A stretch of DNA of 57,838 nt from Bacteroidaceae bacterium (GCA_024401215.1 JAKSLL010000014.1:1-57838); one strand, 5' to 3'; numbered from the stretch's first letter, positions 33,550-44,500 are shown. The notes: a model not told the origin generated them from the sequence alone. Made by a program: numbers and translations.

Positions 33550-35034
33550 GTGAAAAAGATATTCTTATTATTAGCAATTTTGATTGGCTCTTTGACGGTA
33601 TTCGCATCAAATCCAAAACGAGAATTTCGTGGTGCATGGATTCAATGTGTAAATGGGCAGTACCTGAATAAGACACCACAGCAGATTCGCACAATGCTGT
33701 CGTCACAACTTGACACGTTGCAGAAATGCGGCATTAATGCCATCCTCTTTCAAGTGAGAGCAGAAGGAGATGCTTTATATAAGTCGAGCTACGAGCCATG
33801 GTCTCGCTATCTTACTGGTGAACAAGGCGTAGCACCTGCTGACGGATGGGACCCTCTTGCTTGGATGGTTGAACAATGTCATCAGCGCGAGATGGAATGC
33901 CATGCATGGATAAATCCATATAGAGCTAAGACAAAAGGCACAAAAACCATGGCTTACAATCATTATGCTGTGAAGCACCCTGACAGATATTTTGAATATG
34001 ACAATTTGTATATATTCAATCCTGCATTGCCAGAGAACAGAACTTTCACATGCATGGTCATAGAGGATATTCTACAGAATTATGATGTCGATGGCATACA
34101 TATTGACGATTATTTCTATCCATATCCTGTTGATGGAGAAGAACTTCCTGACCAGGCATTTTTTAAGAAAGACCCACGAGGATTCAAGGATATCAATGAC
34201 TGGCGACGTGACAATGTCAATTTGCTGATTAAGGACATTCACAACATAGTAAGAATCACCAAGCCATGGTGCAAATTTGGAGTGTCACCATTTGGTATTT
34301 ACAGAAACAGCCCTTCAGGAAAGAACGGAAAAGATGGAAGCGCTACTCATGGCAAGCAGAATTATGATGATTTATATGCTGACATTGTACATTGGGTAAA
34401 GCAGGGATGGATAGATTATAATATACCTCAAGTATATTGGAATTTCGGAACAAAAGCTGCTGACTATGGTGTTCTTCTTAATTGGTGGAATGATTATTGC
34501 GGACAGCGACCTCTTTATATTGGTCAGGACATAGAACGAACAGTAAAGGAGGCTGACCCAAATAATCCGAATGTGCATCAGATGTTTGCAAAATATGAAC
34601 TGCAACGCTCGTTGCCAAACATACAAGGTTCATGTCAATGGTATGCAGCAGCTTGTGTTGCCAATCCAGGTAATTATAGAACAGCATTAGAAACAACATA
34701 TCATAAGACACCAGCCTTACAGCCTCTTATGAAGTTTATCGACGACAAAGCTCCAGGCAAGCCTGCAAAGATTAAAAAGGTAAGATATGCTGACGATGGA
34801 ATGCTTATATCTTGGCAGGAGCCTAAGTATAAGGACGAAATGGACAGAGCCATACAGTATGTAGTTTACAGATTCGAGAAAGGTCAAAAGATTGACTTGG
34901 AATCATCTGAGAACATCTTATGCATTACTCACAACACTTCCATCAAAGTGCCAGAATTTAACAAAGGAACAATACATATCATTACAGCCTTAGATCATCT
35001 TCATAATGAATCAAAGCCAGTTAAAATAAAATGA
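33550..35034 (+). CDS. Secreted GHL10-family (DUF187-like) glycoside hydrolase
   Basis: 494 residues from a GTG start at 33550, 25 bp after the PLD-like gene; the GTG opens the signal peptide MKKIFLLLAILIGSLTVFAS. The catalytic barrel begins EFRGAWIQCVNGQYLNKTP and shows AILFQVRAEGDALY, ECHAWINPYRAK, IEDILQNYDVDGIHIDDYFY (acidic pair at the barrel mouth) and FGVSPFGIYRN, the standard order of GHL10/FenI-like proteins. A fibronectin-like C-terminal part (PGKPAKIKKVRY to KPVKIK) follows. Related enzymes may cut glycosaminoglycan or peptidoglycan chains. The gene ends at a strong terminator. Family firm; substrate unknown. Confidence 0.88.
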   Translation: MKKIFLLLAILIGSLTVFASNPKREFRGAWIQCVNGQYLNKTPQQIRTMLSSQLDTLQKCGINAILFQVRAEGDALYKSSYEPWSRYLTGEQGVAPADGWDPLAWMVEQCHQREMECHAWINPYRAKTKGTKTMAYNHYAVKHPDRYFEYDNLYIFNPALPENRTFTCMVIEDILQNYDVDGIHIDDYFYPYPVDGEELPDQAFFKKDPRGFKDINDWRRDNVNLLIKDIHNIVRITKPWCKFGVSPFGIYRNSPSGKNGKDGSATHGKQNYDDLYADIVHWVKQGWIDYNIPQVYWNFGTKAADYGVLLNWWNDYCGQRPLYIGQDIERTVKEADPNNPNVHQMFAKYELQRSLPNIQGSCQWYAAACVANPGNYRTALETTYHKTPALQPLMKFIDDKAPGKPAKIKKVRYADDGMLISWQEPKYKDEMDRAIQYVVYRFEKGQKIDLESSENILCITHNTSIKVPEFNKGTIHIITALDHLHNESKPVKIK

Positions 35035-35053
35035 AATGATTGTATTTCAATAA

Positions 35054-35087
35054 AAAAAGAGCGCGTAGATTATTACGCGCTCTTTTT
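35054..35087 (+). terminator. Terminator of the ung-SGNH-PLD-GHL10 run
   Basis: AAAAGAGCGCGTA (35055-35067) pairs with TACGCGCTCTTTT (35074-35086), loop 6 nt, T-rich exit. Confidence 0.85.
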
Positions 35088-35238
35088 ATTATAATATAAC
35101 TCCCAAATACCTATATTTAACATAACAACGATTAGGGCATAATGTCTCAAGTGTTATTTTTTTGATGTTTTTGGGGTGTATTTTTGAGGTTATACCTCCA
35201 CCATAAAACAAAACCATCAAATACCAATCACCAAACAA

Positions 35239-35991
35239 CTATTCTTTAGGAGCCTTAGCTTCTTCCATTTCTTTCTGTTCTTCAGGAGTCATTGGAAATT
35301 TTCCTAACCACTTCATTTGCTTGAGGCACCATGCCTGTCTCTTATACATATAGCTAGATGGATTGCCACTATTGAATTTTAAAGGATTTGGCAAAGACAC
35401 AGCAATCAGAGCGCATTGTTCGCGTGTTAAGTCTTTTGCGTCGCGCCCAAAATGCTTCTGAGCAACAGCCTGAGCCCCGTATATGCCATCTCCCATCTCT
35501 ATTGTGTTTAGATACACCTCCATTATACGCTGTTTGCTCCAGAAAGTTTCAATAAGAATCGTGTAATAAGCTTCAAGACCTTTACGCATCCACGCTATAG
35601 ATCCTGATGAAGATGTTGGGAAAAGAAACACATTCTTTGCAGTCTGCTGTGATATGGTAGAACCACCACGGAATCTTTCCCCACTCTCTCTCTCATCTAA
35701 CACTTTCTTTATTGCGTCCCAGTCAAAACCGTTATGATTCAGATAGTTCTGGTCTTCGCAAGATACACACGCAAGAGGAAGCTCCTGCGGAATCTCCTCC
35801 ATAGGAATCCATTTGTGTTCCATCTTTATTTCTCGTCCTTCAGCGATTTGTTCATAAACACGAATAAACATCAAAGGAGAGAAATAGACTGGAACATATT
35901 TATGCATAAAAACAAGTAGGATGCTACCGGCTATTAGCACGATAAGCATCCACTTGATGAAATTTCCTAGTTTCTTGAAAAAATTTCCCAT
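35239..35991 (-). CDS. mtgA: Monofunctional biosynthetic peptidoglycan transglycosylase
   Basis: 250 residues, GT51 family. One N-terminal membrane anchor (WMLIVLIAGSILLVFMHKYV) is followed by the glycosyltransferase motifs CVSCEDQNYLNHNGFDWDAI (catalytic Glu), RGGSTISQQTAKNVFLFPT, RKGLEAYYTILIETFWSKQRIMEVYLN and GDGIYGAQAVAQKHFG. There is no transpeptidase domain, so it is the monofunctional type that polymerises lipid II into glycan. It starts 4 bp after the OmpA-like gene, sharing its transcript. Identification is firm. Confidence 0.95.
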   Translation of the reverse strand: MGNFFKKLGNFIKWMLIVLIAGSILLVFMHKYVPVYFSPLMFIRVYEQIAEGREIKMEHKWIPMEEIPQELPLACVSCEDQNYLNHNGFDWDAIKKVLDERESGERFRGGSTISQQTAKNVFLFPTSSSGSIAWMRKGLEAYYTILIETFWSKQRIMEVYLNTIEMGDGIYGAQAVAQKHFGRDAKDLTREQCALIAVSLPNPLKFNSGNPSSYMYKRQAWCLKQMKWLGKFPMTPEEQKEMEEAKAPKE

Positions 35992-35995
35992 TCTA

Positions 35996-36727
35996 TTACT
36001 GAAGAGTTCCTGCTTCAGCAGCCTTAATCATAGCTTCGGAAGCATAGAGATAAACCTCAACACGGCGATTCTGAGCCTTGCCAGCAGCTGTTGAGTTGTC
36101 TGCTACAGGGTCACTTTCACCAAATCCTGTGCTGCTCTTAATCTGTGAAGTTGATGCTCCTTGAGAGAGAAGATATGATTTAACAGCATCAGCACGATTC
36201 TGTGAGAGTGTGAGATTCTTCTGTACGCTCTGCTCCTGAGTGCTGTTCTTCCATCCTGCATTATCTGTATATCCCTGGATGGCAACATCGCAGTCAGGAT
36301 AAGCCTTAAGCACATTATTTGTGAAATCGCTAAGATTATTCTTTGCTGTTGAGCTAAGTGAATAGTTGCCAGTAGAGAAAAGGATTCCTGAATCGAATGT
36401 AACCTTTACTGCGCTAAGTCCGTTTGCGTCTGTTACTGATTCTACCTGAGCATTATTGACAGCTTCTGCAGCAGCTTTAGCCTTGTCCATCTTACGTCCG
36501 ATGAGTACGCCGGCTGTTGTTCCGACAGCAGCACCGACAGCAGTACCAATGATTGTACCACGTGATTCATGTCCTGCACTTTTACCTATGATATTGCCGA
36601 CAAGGGCTCCAAGAGCTGCACCGCCGCCGCCAGCGATTAATCCGCCTTTAGCTGTATTGTTCATACCACAGCTTGAAAGAAGCATAATTCCTGAAAGCGC
36701 AATAACGCCATACTTTGTCTTATTCAT
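35996..36727 (-). CDS. OmpA-family lipoprotein with glycine zipper
   Basis: 243 residues. Lipobox LLSSCGMN (Cys20) and then a glycine-rich membrane-like zipper (GGGGAALGALVGNIIGKSAG; GTAVGAAVGTTAGVLIG). The C-terminal OmpA-like peptidoglycan-binding domain has VAIQGYTDNAGWKNSTQEQS and LSQNRADAVKSYLLSQG, ending AQNRRVEVYL. The Asp and Arg that clasp diaminopimelate are present. This is the Pal/YiaD-type layout: lipid anchored in the outer membrane and bound to the wall. It is the first gene of a two-gene unit with mtgA, tying wall synthesis to envelope anchoring. A near-consensus -7 box lies upstream (GATATTTG on the minus strand). Identification is firm at family level. Confidence 0.92.
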   Translation of the reverse strand: MNKTKYGVIALSGIMLLSSCGMNNTAKGGLIAGGGGAALGALVGNIIGKSAGHESRGTIIGTAVGAAVGTTAGVLIGRKMDKAKAAAEAVNNAQVESVTDANGLSAVKVTFDSGILFSTGNYSLSSTAKNNLSDFTNNVLKAYPDCDVAIQGYTDNAGWKNSTQEQSVQKNLTLSQNRADAVKSYLLSQGASTSQIKSSTGFGESDPVADNSTAAGKAQNRRVEVYLYASEAMIKAAEAGTLQ

Positions 36728-36868
36728 ATAAAATATTTTAATGTAAAATTTATAAATGTGTTCTTTAAGTATTCTAAATCCTATGCAAATATCGTTATTT
36801 TTGTTAATATATTAATTCTCTTTCTTGTTTTTTTTATTGGACAGAAAGTTTTTTTCATAGATTTTAAC

Positions 36869-36876
36869 TAAATTTG
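36869..36876 (+). promoter_or_regulatory. proS promoter, -7 box TAAATTTG
   Basis: A perfect TAnnTTTG match, 38 nt upstream of the proS ATG. The expected -33 position is T-rich without a clear TTG. Confidence 0.55.
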
Positions 36877-36914
36877 CAATTTGAAATAAAGACAATAATA
36901 AATAATACATATAT

Positions 36915-38393
36915 ATGGCAAAAGAACTTAAAGACTTAACCAAGCGTTCAGAAGACTACTCAAAGTGGTACAATGAGCTCGTTGTGAAAGCTGATCTTGC
37001 TGAGCAGGCAGATGTGAGAGGATGTATGGTTATCAAGCCTTACGGATATGCTATCTGGGAAAAGATGCAGAGAGTATTGGATGACATGTTTAAGGAGACA
37101 GGCGTGCAGAATGCATATTTCCCTCTTCTCATCCCTAAGAGCTTCCTCAGTCGTGAAGCTGAGCATGTTGAAGGTTTTGCAAAAGAGTGTGCTGTGGTTA
37201 CTCATTACCGCTTAAAGACTAACGAAACTCATGACGGAGTTGTCGTTGATCCTTCAGCTAAGCTTGAAGAAGAGCTTATCATCCGCCCAACTTCAGAGAC
37301 AATCATCTGGAATACATACAAGAACTGGATAAACTCATACCGTGACCTTCCAATACTTTGCAACCAGTGGTGTAACGTAATGCGTTGGGAGATGCGCACT
37401 CGCCTTTTCCTCCGCACATCAGAGTTCCTCTGGCAGGAGGGCCATACTGCTCACGCCACTCGTGAAGAGGCAGAAGACCGTGCAAAGCAGATGCTTGCTA
37501 TCTATGCAAGATTCGCAGAGGAGTATATGGCAGTTCCTGTAATACAGGGTGTAAAGAGTGAGACAGAACGATTTGCAGGCGCACTTGACACATACACTAT
37601 CGAAGCCATGATGCAGGATGGAAAAGCTCTTCAGAGCGGAACAAGCCACTTCCTCGGTCAGAATTTCGGTAAAGCATTTGATGTACAATTCCTCAATAAG
37701 GAAAATAAGCCAGAATATGCATGGGCTACATCATGGGGCGTGTCAACACGACTTATGGGTGCGCTCATCATGACACACTCTGACGACAATGGACTTGTTC
37801 TCCCACCAGCACTTGCTCCTATTCAGGTAGTCATAATCCCTATAGGCAAGGGCGACCAGATGCCTATGCTTGACGAAAAGGCTGCTGCAATTGTTGCAAA
37901 CCTCAAAAAGATGGGTGTCAGCGTCAAATATGACAATGCTGACAACAAACGTCCTGGTTTCAAGTTTGCTGATTATGAACTCAAGGGTGTGCCTGTACGT
38001 CTTGTTCTTGGCGCTCGTGACCTTGAACAAGGTCTTGTCGAAATCATGCGTCGCGACACACTCGAAAAAGAAAGTGTATCTATCGAAGGCATAGAGGAAT
38101 ACATCAAGAATCTCCTTGATGACATTCAGAAAAACATCCTCGAAAAGGCTCGTAAATTCCGTGATGCTCATATTTATGAGTGTGATAACTACGATGAGTT
38201 CAAGGAGAAGGTCAAGGATGGCGGATTCTTCCTTTGTCATTGGGATGGCACAGCTGAGACAGAAGCAAAGATTAAAGAAGACACTCAGGCAACAATCCGT
38301 TGTGTGCCTTATATGTTTGAACAGACTCCTGGTGTCGACATGGTAAGCGGAAAGCCAAGCGTTGCACGAGTTCTTATAGCACGAGCATATTAA
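36915..38393 (+). CDS. proS: Prolyl-tRNA synthetase, archaeal/eukaryotic type
   Basis: 492 residues. Class II synthetase charging tRNA-Pro. Motif 1 region ([20 protein letters not shown]), motif 2 ([56 protein letters not shown] in part) and motif 3 ([24 protein letters not shown] in part) are clear. An anticodon-binding domain and a C-terminal extension follow. The INS editing domain of the bacterial type is missing, as in the short ProS type that is standard in Bacteroidota. It is bounded by its own promoter and terminator. Identification is firm. Confidence 0.97.
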   Translation: MAKELKDLTKRSEDYSKWYNELVVKADLAEQADVRGCMVIKPYGYAIWEKMQRVLDDMFKETGVQNAYFPLLIPKSFLSREAEHVEGFAKECAVVTHYRLKTNETHDGVVVDPSAKLEEELIIRPTSETIIWNTYKNWINSYRDLPILCNQWCNVMRWEMRTRLFLRTSEFLWQEGHTAHATREEAEDRAKQMLAIYARFAEEYMAVPVIQGVKSETERFAGALDTYTIEAMMQDGKALQSGTSHFLGQNFGKAFDVQFLNKENKPEYAWATSWGVSTRLMGALIMTHSDDNGLVLPPALAPIQVVIIPIGKGDQMPMLDEKAAAIVANLKKMGVSVKYDNADNKRPGFKFADYELKGVPVRLVLGARDLEQGLVEIMRRDTLEKESVSIEGIEEYIKNLLDDIQKNILEKARKFRDAHIYECDNYDEFKEKVKDGGFFLCHWDGTAETEAKIKEDTQATIRCVPYMFEQTPGVDMVSGKPSVARVLIARAY

Positions 38394-38414
38394 TTATCCT
38401 TATAATATATGTGA

Positions 38415-38463
38415 GAATGCATCGTCAATGGCCTGTCGTATTGACGATGCATTCTTTTTTTTT
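38415..38463 (+). terminator. proS terminator
   Basis: A perfect 15-bp stem (38415-38429 with 38440-38454), 10-nt loop, followed by nine T. Confidence 0.9.
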
Positions 38464-38485
38464 GATGTCATAGTATGATATAATA

Positions 38486-39787
38486 ATGAAAAGAATACTT
38501 TTATCTTTACTTTTTATTGTTTTTGCAACATTCTGTTATTCAGAAAGGTTGATTTCGCCTAATCACGAAAAGTTACTTTCTGTACAAGGTGTGAAAAGCG
38601 TCGAACCATTAAATTCAGATAGATTCACAGAGAAATATTTGGTGAGGTTCACTCAGTTTGTAAACGGAGATAATTCCAAAGATGGCACCTTTGAACAGCG
38701 CCTCGTGGTAGGCATAAAGAACATAAACGGCCCTACAGTATTAGTAACAGAGGGTTACTATGGTGATTATGCTTTAAGGGAGGATTATGAAGAAGAGCTT
38801 ACAGCAAATTTTAATGCCAACATCATTTTCTGTGAATACAGATATTTTGGCGAGAGCACACCTCATCCAACAAATTGGGATTTTATGACAGTTGATAATT
38901 CGCTAAAGGATTATCATCATATAAGACAGGCTTTTGATTCTTTTTTCAAAGGCAAGTGGATAAGCACGGGCATTAGCAAAGGTGGACAGACAACTATGTT
39001 TTACCGCGCCACCTATCCTAACGATGTTGATATTAGTGTAAGCTATGTGGCACCACTCAATAAGAGTGTTGAAGATGGAAGACATGAGATTTTTATAAGC
39101 AAAAAGGTTGGAACCAAAGCAGAAAGAAAAGTCATCAAAAAGGCGCAGCAGGAGTTCATGAAGAGAAAAAACGCTTTGCTTCCATTATTCAAGCAATACA
39201 ATAAAGAAAAAGGGTTAAAGTATTATATATCAGAAGAAGATATATACGACTATTCTGTTCTTGAATATCCTTTTGCTCTTTGGCAATGGGGCACAAGTAC
39301 GTCTACAATTCCAAATGCTAATGATGGCAATCAGGCATGGTTTAAGCATCTTATGAGCATCTCTGACCCAAGCTATTTCGCGTATCCTAACAAATATGAA
39401 CCTTTTACTGTTCAGGCATTGCGTGAGTTGGGATATTACGGCTATGACATAAGCCCAATAAAGAAGTGGGCTTCGGTTAAAGACACAAAAGGGTATCTCA
39501 AGCAGCTTATGCTGCCTGACTCCCTCAGGGCAATCGAGTTTGACGCCACCCTTTATAACCGCACAGTAAAATACCTTACAGAAGAGGATCCAAAACATAT
39601 TTTTATTTATGGCGAGATAGACCCTTGGAGTGCAAGCGGAGTGTGTACATGGCTTGACTGCAAGAATAAGAAGAACATGAAAGTGTATGTGCAGCCAAGG
39701 GGCAGTCATAAGAGTCGCATCGGTAACATGCCCTTAGACATGAAGAGGGAGATTATTGACAGATTGTCATTATGGTTAGGTGAATAA
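38486..39787 (+). CDS. Secreted S37-family tripeptidyl aminopeptidase
   Basis: 433 residues with a signal peptide (MKRILLSLLFIVFATFCYS). The alpha/beta-hydrolase peptidase fold shows VTEGYYGDYA (oxyanion region), EYRYFGESTPHP, the nucleophile motif STGISKGGQTTMFYR (Ser in GISKGG), YGEIDPWSASGV with the catalytic Asp, and PRGSHKSRIG with the His. This combination is that of peptidase family S37 (PS-10 type), which removes tripeptides from the N-terminus of peptides. It is exported, so likely used for peptide nutrition; Bacteroidales such as Porphyromonas and Prevotella live on peptides. It stands alone between two terminators. Confidence 0.88.
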   Translation: MKRILLSLLFIVFATFCYSERLISPNHEKLLSVQGVKSVEPLNSDRFTEKYLVRFTQFVNGDNSKDGTFEQRLVVGIKNINGPTVLVTEGYYGDYALREDYEEELTANFNANIIFCEYRYFGESTPHPTNWDFMTVDNSLKDYHHIRQAFDSFFKGKWISTGISKGGQTTMFYRATYPNDVDISVSYVAPLNKSVEDGRHEIFISKKVGTKAERKVIKKAQQEFMKRKNALLPLFKQYNKEKGLKYYISEEDIYDYSVLEYPFALWQWGTSTSTIPNANDGNQAWFKHLMSISDPSYFAYPNKYEPFTVQALRELGYYGYDISPIKKWASVKDTKGYLKQLMLPDSLRAIEFDATLYNRTVKYLTEEDPKHIFIYGEIDPWSASGVCTWLDCKNKKNMKVYVQPRGSHKSRIGNMPLDMKREIIDRLSLWLGE

Positions 39788-39837
39788 ATGCCGATGCCGT
39801 TGCTTATCATGGCAGAAAAGAACACTGGCATTTATTT
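39783..39837 (+). terminator. Weak terminator between the S37 peptidase gene and clpC
   Basis: AATAAATGCC overlapping the stop codon pairs with GGCATTTATT at 39828-39837 and is followed by T-rich DNA. The loop is long (35 nt), so confidence is moderate. Confidence 0.45.
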
Positions 39838-39873
39838 TGTTTGACCATGATATTAAAAGAAATTTAACTACAG

Positions 39874-42402
39874 ATGAATTATAAATATTCAGAAACAATA
39901 GCAAGAATACTTGGTTACAGCAAAGAAGAAGCGCTGAGACTTAACAACGACTATATCGGCCCTGAACATTTGATGCTCGGGCTCATTCGCGATGGCAATA
40001 GTAAAGCTATTGATGCATTGCGCACACAATTTTTTGTAAATATCTCTGACATAAAAAATATAATTGAAACAAAGATGAGAGATGGAGGCAGCCAGCTTCT
40101 GTCAAATGATATCGCTCTCAATCAGAAGTCGAGCACAGTAATGCGTTTAGCGATTCTTGAGGCGCGACTGCTTAAAAGTCAAGAAAGCGATACCGAACAC
40201 ATGCTTCTTGCCATTATGAAGCAAGGAGATAATTTGGCAGCTAAAATTCTTAATGATCATGATGTTACATATTTGAAGCTGTACGAAGCCTTCAATGCTC
40301 AGAAGGAGTCAACAATACCGACTCAGCCAACAAATAATGTAAGTTATGAGGATGATGAAGATGAGGATGACGCTCCTCCTTCAAAAAACGATGCAGGTGT
40401 TCATTCGGAGCGCACATCAAAGACTTCCACATCCACAAAAAAGGGAAATAGCGACACTCCTGCTATTGACAAATTTGGCTTTGACCTCACTCGTGCAGCG
40501 AGAGAGGGCAAGCTTGACCCTGTTGTCGGTCGCGAAGTGGAAATTGAACGATTAGCTCAGATATTGTCACGCAGAAAGAAAAACAACCCTGTACTCATAG
40601 GAGAGCCTGGAGTTGGAAAAAGTGCTATCGTTGAAGGTCTGGCAACAAGAATAAACGAGAAGAAAGTCGCAAGAGTGCTTTTTGACAAGCGTATAATAAG
40701 TCTTGACTTAAGCAGTGTTGTTGCTGGCACAAAATATCGTGGACAGTTTGAGGAGCGCATGAAGAGCATCATCAATGAGCTTCGTGCAAACCCTGACATC
40801 ATCGTGTTCATTGATGAGATACACACGCTTGTGGGCGCAGGCAACCAGTCAGGTCAGATGGATGCTGCCAATATGCTTAAACCTGCACTTGCTCGAGGTG
40901 AGTTGCAATGCATAGGTGCAACAACTTTGGATGAATACAGGAAGAATATAGAAAAAGATGGTGCTCTTGAACGACGTTTTCAGAAGATTATAGTTCCGCA
41001 GACAACAACGGAAGAGACGCTTACAATACTTAATAATATAAAAGACAGGTATGAAGAGCATCATAATGTGAAATATACAGATGAAGCCCTTAATGCCTGT
41101 GTAGTATTGACAGAAAGATACATTTCTGATAGAAGCTTCCCTGACAAAGCTATAGATGTGCTTGATGAGGTCGGTTCGCGTGTTCGTATAATAAATGTAT
41201 GCGCCCCAAAAGAGATTGTTGACAAGGAAAACAGCATAGCAGAGATAATCGCCAAAAAGGAAGATGCCGTAAAGAATCAGAATTTTGAGTTGGCGGCAAG
41301 CTTCAGAGACAGGCAAAAACTTCTTCAGGAAGAACTTGCAGAGATGAAAGCAAAATGGGAGGAGTCTCTTGAAGACAAGAAAGAGGTGGTTACAGCTGAC
41401 GATGTTGCAAAAACTGTTTCTATGATGACGGGGGTTCCTGTCTCAAAAATGGGCAATGCAGAAGGAGTCAAGATGAAAGGCATGCGCCAAGAGTTGAAAG
41501 ACGCTGTAATTGCTCAGGACCCTGCTATTGACAAGCTTGTGAGTGCTATTCAGAGAAGCCGTGTAGGCTTGAAAGATCCAAATCGTCCTATTGGAACATT
41601 CATGTTCCTTGGGCCAACAGGGGTAGGCAAGACTTTCCTCGCTAAAAAATTGGCAGAGCACATGTTCGGTTCTGCTGATGCTTTAATAAGGATAGACATG
41701 AGCGAGTATATGGAGAAGTTCACCGTGAGCAGACTTGTCGGCGCTCCTCCTGGATATGTTGGCTACGAGGAGGGAGGAATGCTGACAGAAAAAGTTCGCA
41801 GAAGACCCTACTCTATCGTGCTGCTTGACGAGATAGAGAAAGCGCATCCAGATGTCTTTAACCTCCTCTTGCAAGTTATGGACGACGGCAGACTTACTGA
41901 CACGCAAGGCAGAACTGTGGATTTCAGAAATACTGTCATAATAATGACCTCTAATGTAGGCACAAGACAATTGAAAGACTTCGGTCGAGGTGTGGGATTC
42001 TCTGCGATGTCTGGTAAAGATGACAAAGAAGTGTCAAGGTCGGTAATTCAAAAAGCTCTCAATAAACAGTTCTCCCCGGAGTTTCTGAACAGAATAGATG
42101 AAATAATTACTTTTGATCAGTTAGAGCTTGACGCAATCCTCAAAATTATAAACCTTGAGCTCAAAGGGCTTTACAAGCGTGTTGAGGACTTGGGGTATAA
42201 ACTCGAGATAACAGATGAGGCGAAAAGGTTTATTGCAGAAAAAGGCTATGACAAGCAATTTGGTGCGCGCCCTCTGCGTCGTTCAATACAGCAGCATCTT
42301 GAAGATGGCATAAGCGAGATGATTGTCGAAGAGCAGGTCATGCAAGGCGACACAATATTTGCAGAGCTGAAAGGTGACAAAATAGTAATTGAAAAAAGAT
42401 AA
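39874..42402 (+). CDS. clpC: ATP-dependent Clp protease ATP-binding subunit ClpC
   Basis: 842 residues, Hsp100 unfoldase working with ClpP. N-terminal Clp-N repeats ([40 protein letters not shown]), an acidic linker ([13 protein letters not shown]), AAA-1 with Walker A GEPGVGKS and Walker [12 protein letters not shown], a middle UVR-like coiled-coil ([20 protein letters not shown]), AAA-2 with GPTGVGKT and [14 protein letters not shown], and the C-terminal D2-small domain ([20 protein letters not shown]). Size and order are those of ClpC. The UVR motif in the linker separates it from ClpB. No CIRCE-like element was found upstream. Identification is firm. Confidence 0.95.
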   Translation: MNYKYSETIARILGYSKEEALRLNNDYIGPEHLMLGLIRDGNSKAIDALRTQFFVNISDIKNIIETKMRDGGSQLLSNDIALNQKSSTVMRLAILEARLLKSQESDTEHMLLAIMKQGDNLAAKILNDHDVTYLKLYEAFNAQKESTIPTQPTNNVSYEDDEDEDDAPPSKNDAGVHSERTSKTSTSTKKGNSDTPAIDKFGFDLTRAAREGKLDPVVGREVEIERLAQILSRRKKNNPVLIGEPGVGKSAIVEGLATRINEKKVARVLFDKRIISLDLSSVVAGTKYRGQFEERMKSIINELRANPDIIVFIDEIHTLVGAGNQSGQMDAANMLKPALARGELQCIGATTLDEYRKNIEKDGALERRFQKIIVPQTTTEETLTILNNIKDRYEEHHNVKYTDEALNACVVLTERYISDRSFPDKAIDVLDEVGSRVRIINVCAPKEIVDKENSIAEIIAKKEDAVKNQNFELAASFRDRQKLLQEELAEMKAKWEESLEDKKEVVTADDVAKTVSMMTGVPVSKMGNAEGVKMKGMRQELKDAVIAQDPAIDKLVSAIQRSRVGLKDPNRPIGTFMFLGPTGVGKTFLAKKLAEHMFGSADALIRIDMSEYMEKFTVSRLVGAPPGYVGYEEGGMLTEKVRRRPYSIVLLDEIEKAHPDVFNLLLQVMDDGRLTDTQGRTVDFRNTVIIMTSNVGTRQLKDFGRGVGFSAMSGKDDKEVSRSVIQKALNKQFSPEFLNRIDEIITFDQLELDAILKIINLELKGLYKRVEDLGYKLEITDEAKRFIAEKGYDKQFGARPLRRSIQQHLEDGISEMIVEEQVMQGDTIFAELKGDKIVIEKR

Positions 42403-42410
42403 GAAAGACA

Positions 42411-42446
42411 AAATGTCAGTCGCGAATGTGACTGGCATTTTTTTTG
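42411..42446 (+). terminator. clpC terminator
   Basis: ATGTCAGTC (42413-42421) pairs with GACTGGCAT (42430-42438, one G-T wobble), followed by eight or more T. Confidence 0.75.
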
Positions 42447-42494
42447 ATTTGTCATGTTGATGTAAAATCAAAAACTAAAAAAACATATTTTAAT

Positions 42495-44351
42495 ATGGCA
42501 CAGACAGGAAACATTGGGGTTACCACAGAGAACATTTTCCCCGTCATCAAAAAATTCCTCTATTCAGATCATGATATTTTCATTCGTGAGATTGTAAGTA
42601 ATGCTGTTGATGCAACTCAAAAGCTAAAGACTCTTGCAAGCAAAGGTGAACTTCAGGGTGAAGCTGGCGATCTTACTGTAAAAGTTAAGGTTGACACTGA
42701 GGCAGGCACTCTTACTGTCAGTGACCGTGGTATCGGTATGACAGAGGAGGAGATTGACAAATACATCAATCAGATTGCATTCTCTGGCGCTAATGACTTT
42801 CTTGACAAATACAAGGAAGACGCTAATGCCATCATCGGACACTTCGGACTTGGTTTCTACTCTTCTTTCATGGTAAGCAAGAAAGTAGAAATCATCACCA
42901 AGAGCTGGAAAGAAGGAAGCAAAGCTGTTAAGTGGTCATGCGACGGAAGCCCTTCATTCACAATCGAAGAGGCAGAAAAGGAAGACAGAGGTACAGACAT
43001 TGTTATGTATATTGATGATGAAAGCAAGGGCTTTCTTGAGAAATATAAGATTTCAGAACTTCTCAACAAGTACTGCCGATTCCTTCCCGTGCCAGTGGCT
43101 TTCGGAAAGAAAACTAAATGGGATGAAGAGAAAAAGCAGAGCGTAGATACCGATGAGGACAATGTCATCAATGACACTACTCCACTCTGGACAAAGAAGC
43201 CATCAGAGTTAAAGGATGAAGACTATAAAGAGTTCTACAAAAAGTTCTATCCAATGAGCGATGAGCCATTGTTCTGGATTCATCTCAATGTTGACTACCC
43301 ATTTAATCTCACTGGAATACTCTACTTCCCTAAGGTGAAGAGCAATCTCGACATTCAGAAGAACAAGATTCAGCTTTACTGCAATCAGGTTTTTGTGACA
43401 GATTCAGTAGAGGGCATTGTTCCTGACTTCATGACTCTTCTTCATGGCGTAATTGACTCTCCAGACATTCCTTTGAATGTTAGCCGCAGCTACCTTCAGA
43501 GTGACTCTAATGTTAAGAAGATTTCCACATACATCTCAAAGAAAGTCAGCGACCGACTTTCATCTATCTTCAAGACAGACCGTACTCAGTTTGAGGAGAA
43601 ATGGGATGACATCAAGATATTCATCAATTACGGAATGCTCTCTGAAAGTGATTTCTATGAGAAGGCAAAGAACTTCGCACTCCTCAAAGATACTGACGGC
43701 AAGGCATACACATTTGAAGAGTACCAGACACTCATCAAGAGTGAGCAGACAGACAAAGATGGTAACCTTATCTATCTGTATGCTAACAGCAAAGACGAGC
43801 AGTTCTCTTTCATTGATGCAGCTAAAACTAAGGGCTATAATGTGCTTCTCATGGACGGACAGCTTGACCCAGCCATGTGCGGACTTTATGAAGAGAAGTT
43901 TGAGAAGAGCCGCTTCACACGTGTTGACTCAGATGTTGTTGACCGCCTCATAATAAAGAATGATGACAAGAAAGAAGAGCTTCCTGAAGATGACAAGAAG
44001 TCACTTACAGAAACATTTAAGAACGCTCTCCCTAAGATTGACAAGATAGAGTTCAACATAGAGCCACAGGCATTAGGCGAAAACTCTGCGCCAGTTGTCA
44101 TGACTCAAAGTGAATACATGCGACGTATGAAGGACATGAGCCGCCTCCAGCCAGGCATGGCATTCTACGGAGAGATGCCTACTATGCTCAACCTTGTACT
44201 CAACACAGACCACCCACTTATCAAGCAAAGCATTAAAGATGCTAAGCCTGAGGTTGTAAGTCAGCTCATTGACCTCGCATTGCTCCAGAACGGTCTGCTC
44301 CGTGGCGAGGCACTCAACAATTTTGTGAAGAGAAGCATCGATTTGATTTGA
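42495..44351 (+). CDS. htpG: Molecular chaperone HtpG (Hsp90)
   Basis: 618 residues from the ATG at 42495, whose product begins MAQTGNIGVTTENIFP as in other HtpG proteins; an in-frame ATG at 42444 adds an unlikely tail overlapping the clpC terminator. The N-terminal GHKL ATPase has IREIVSNAVDATQKLK (N-box), VSDRGIGMTEEEI, GHFGLGFYSSFMVS and GTDIVMYI. The middle domain (RSYLQSDSNVKKIS, the catalytic-loop Arg region) and a C-terminal dimerisation domain follow. The terminal part is somewhat shorter than in E. coli, as usual in the phylum. It follows clpC, giving two stress-related chaperones side by side. Identification is firm. Confidence 0.95.
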   Translation: MAQTGNIGVTTENIFPVIKKFLYSDHDIFIREIVSNAVDATQKLKTLASKGELQGEAGDLTVKVKVDTEAGTLTVSDRGIGMTEEEIDKYINQIAFSGANDFLDKYKEDANAIIGHFGLGFYSSFMVSKKVEIITKSWKEGSKAVKWSCDGSPSFTIEEAEKEDRGTDIVMYIDDESKGFLEKYKISELLNKYCRFLPVPVAFGKKTKWDEEKKQSVDTDEDNVINDTTPLWTKKPSELKDEDYKEFYKKFYPMSDEPLFWIHLNVDYPFNLTGILYFPKVKSNLDIQKNKIQLYCNQVFVTDSVEGIVPDFMTLLHGVIDSPDIPLNVSRSYLQSDSNVKKISTYISKKVSDRLSSIFKTDRTQFEEKWDDIKIFINYGMLSESDFYEKAKNFALLKDTDGKAYTFEEYQTLIKSEQTDKDGNLIYLYANSKDEQFSFIDAAKTKGYNVLLMDGQLDPAMCGLYEEKFEKSRFTRVDSDVVDRLIIKNDDKKEELPEDDKKSLTETFKNALPKIDKIEFNIEPQALGENSAPVVMTQSEYMRRMKDMSRLQPGMAFYGEMPTMLNLVLNTDHPLIKQSIKDAKPEVVSQLIDLALLQNGLLRGEALNNFVKRSIDLI

Positions 44352-44383
44352 TGATTATAATAACATAATGTTAAAATGATAAG

Positions 44384-44416
44384 AAAGAGAAGTGTGTTTT
44401 CACTTCTCTTTTTTGT
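44384..44416 (+). terminator. htpG terminator
   Basis: AAAGAGAAGTG (44384-44394) pairs with CACTTCTCTTT (44401-44411), loop 6 nt, then a T-run. Confidence 0.85.
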
Positions 44417-44500
44417 TGAGTAAAAGTCTTCTTGCAAACATTTTATGTATGTTTTTTGTAAAAAATAATGATTTATGTAAAATGATTATTTAAAAAACCG

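Noticed and set aside
42444-42494. Earlier ATG for htpG
   Set aside because: It overlaps the clpC terminator tail; MAQTGNIGVTTENI is the usual start of HtpG.
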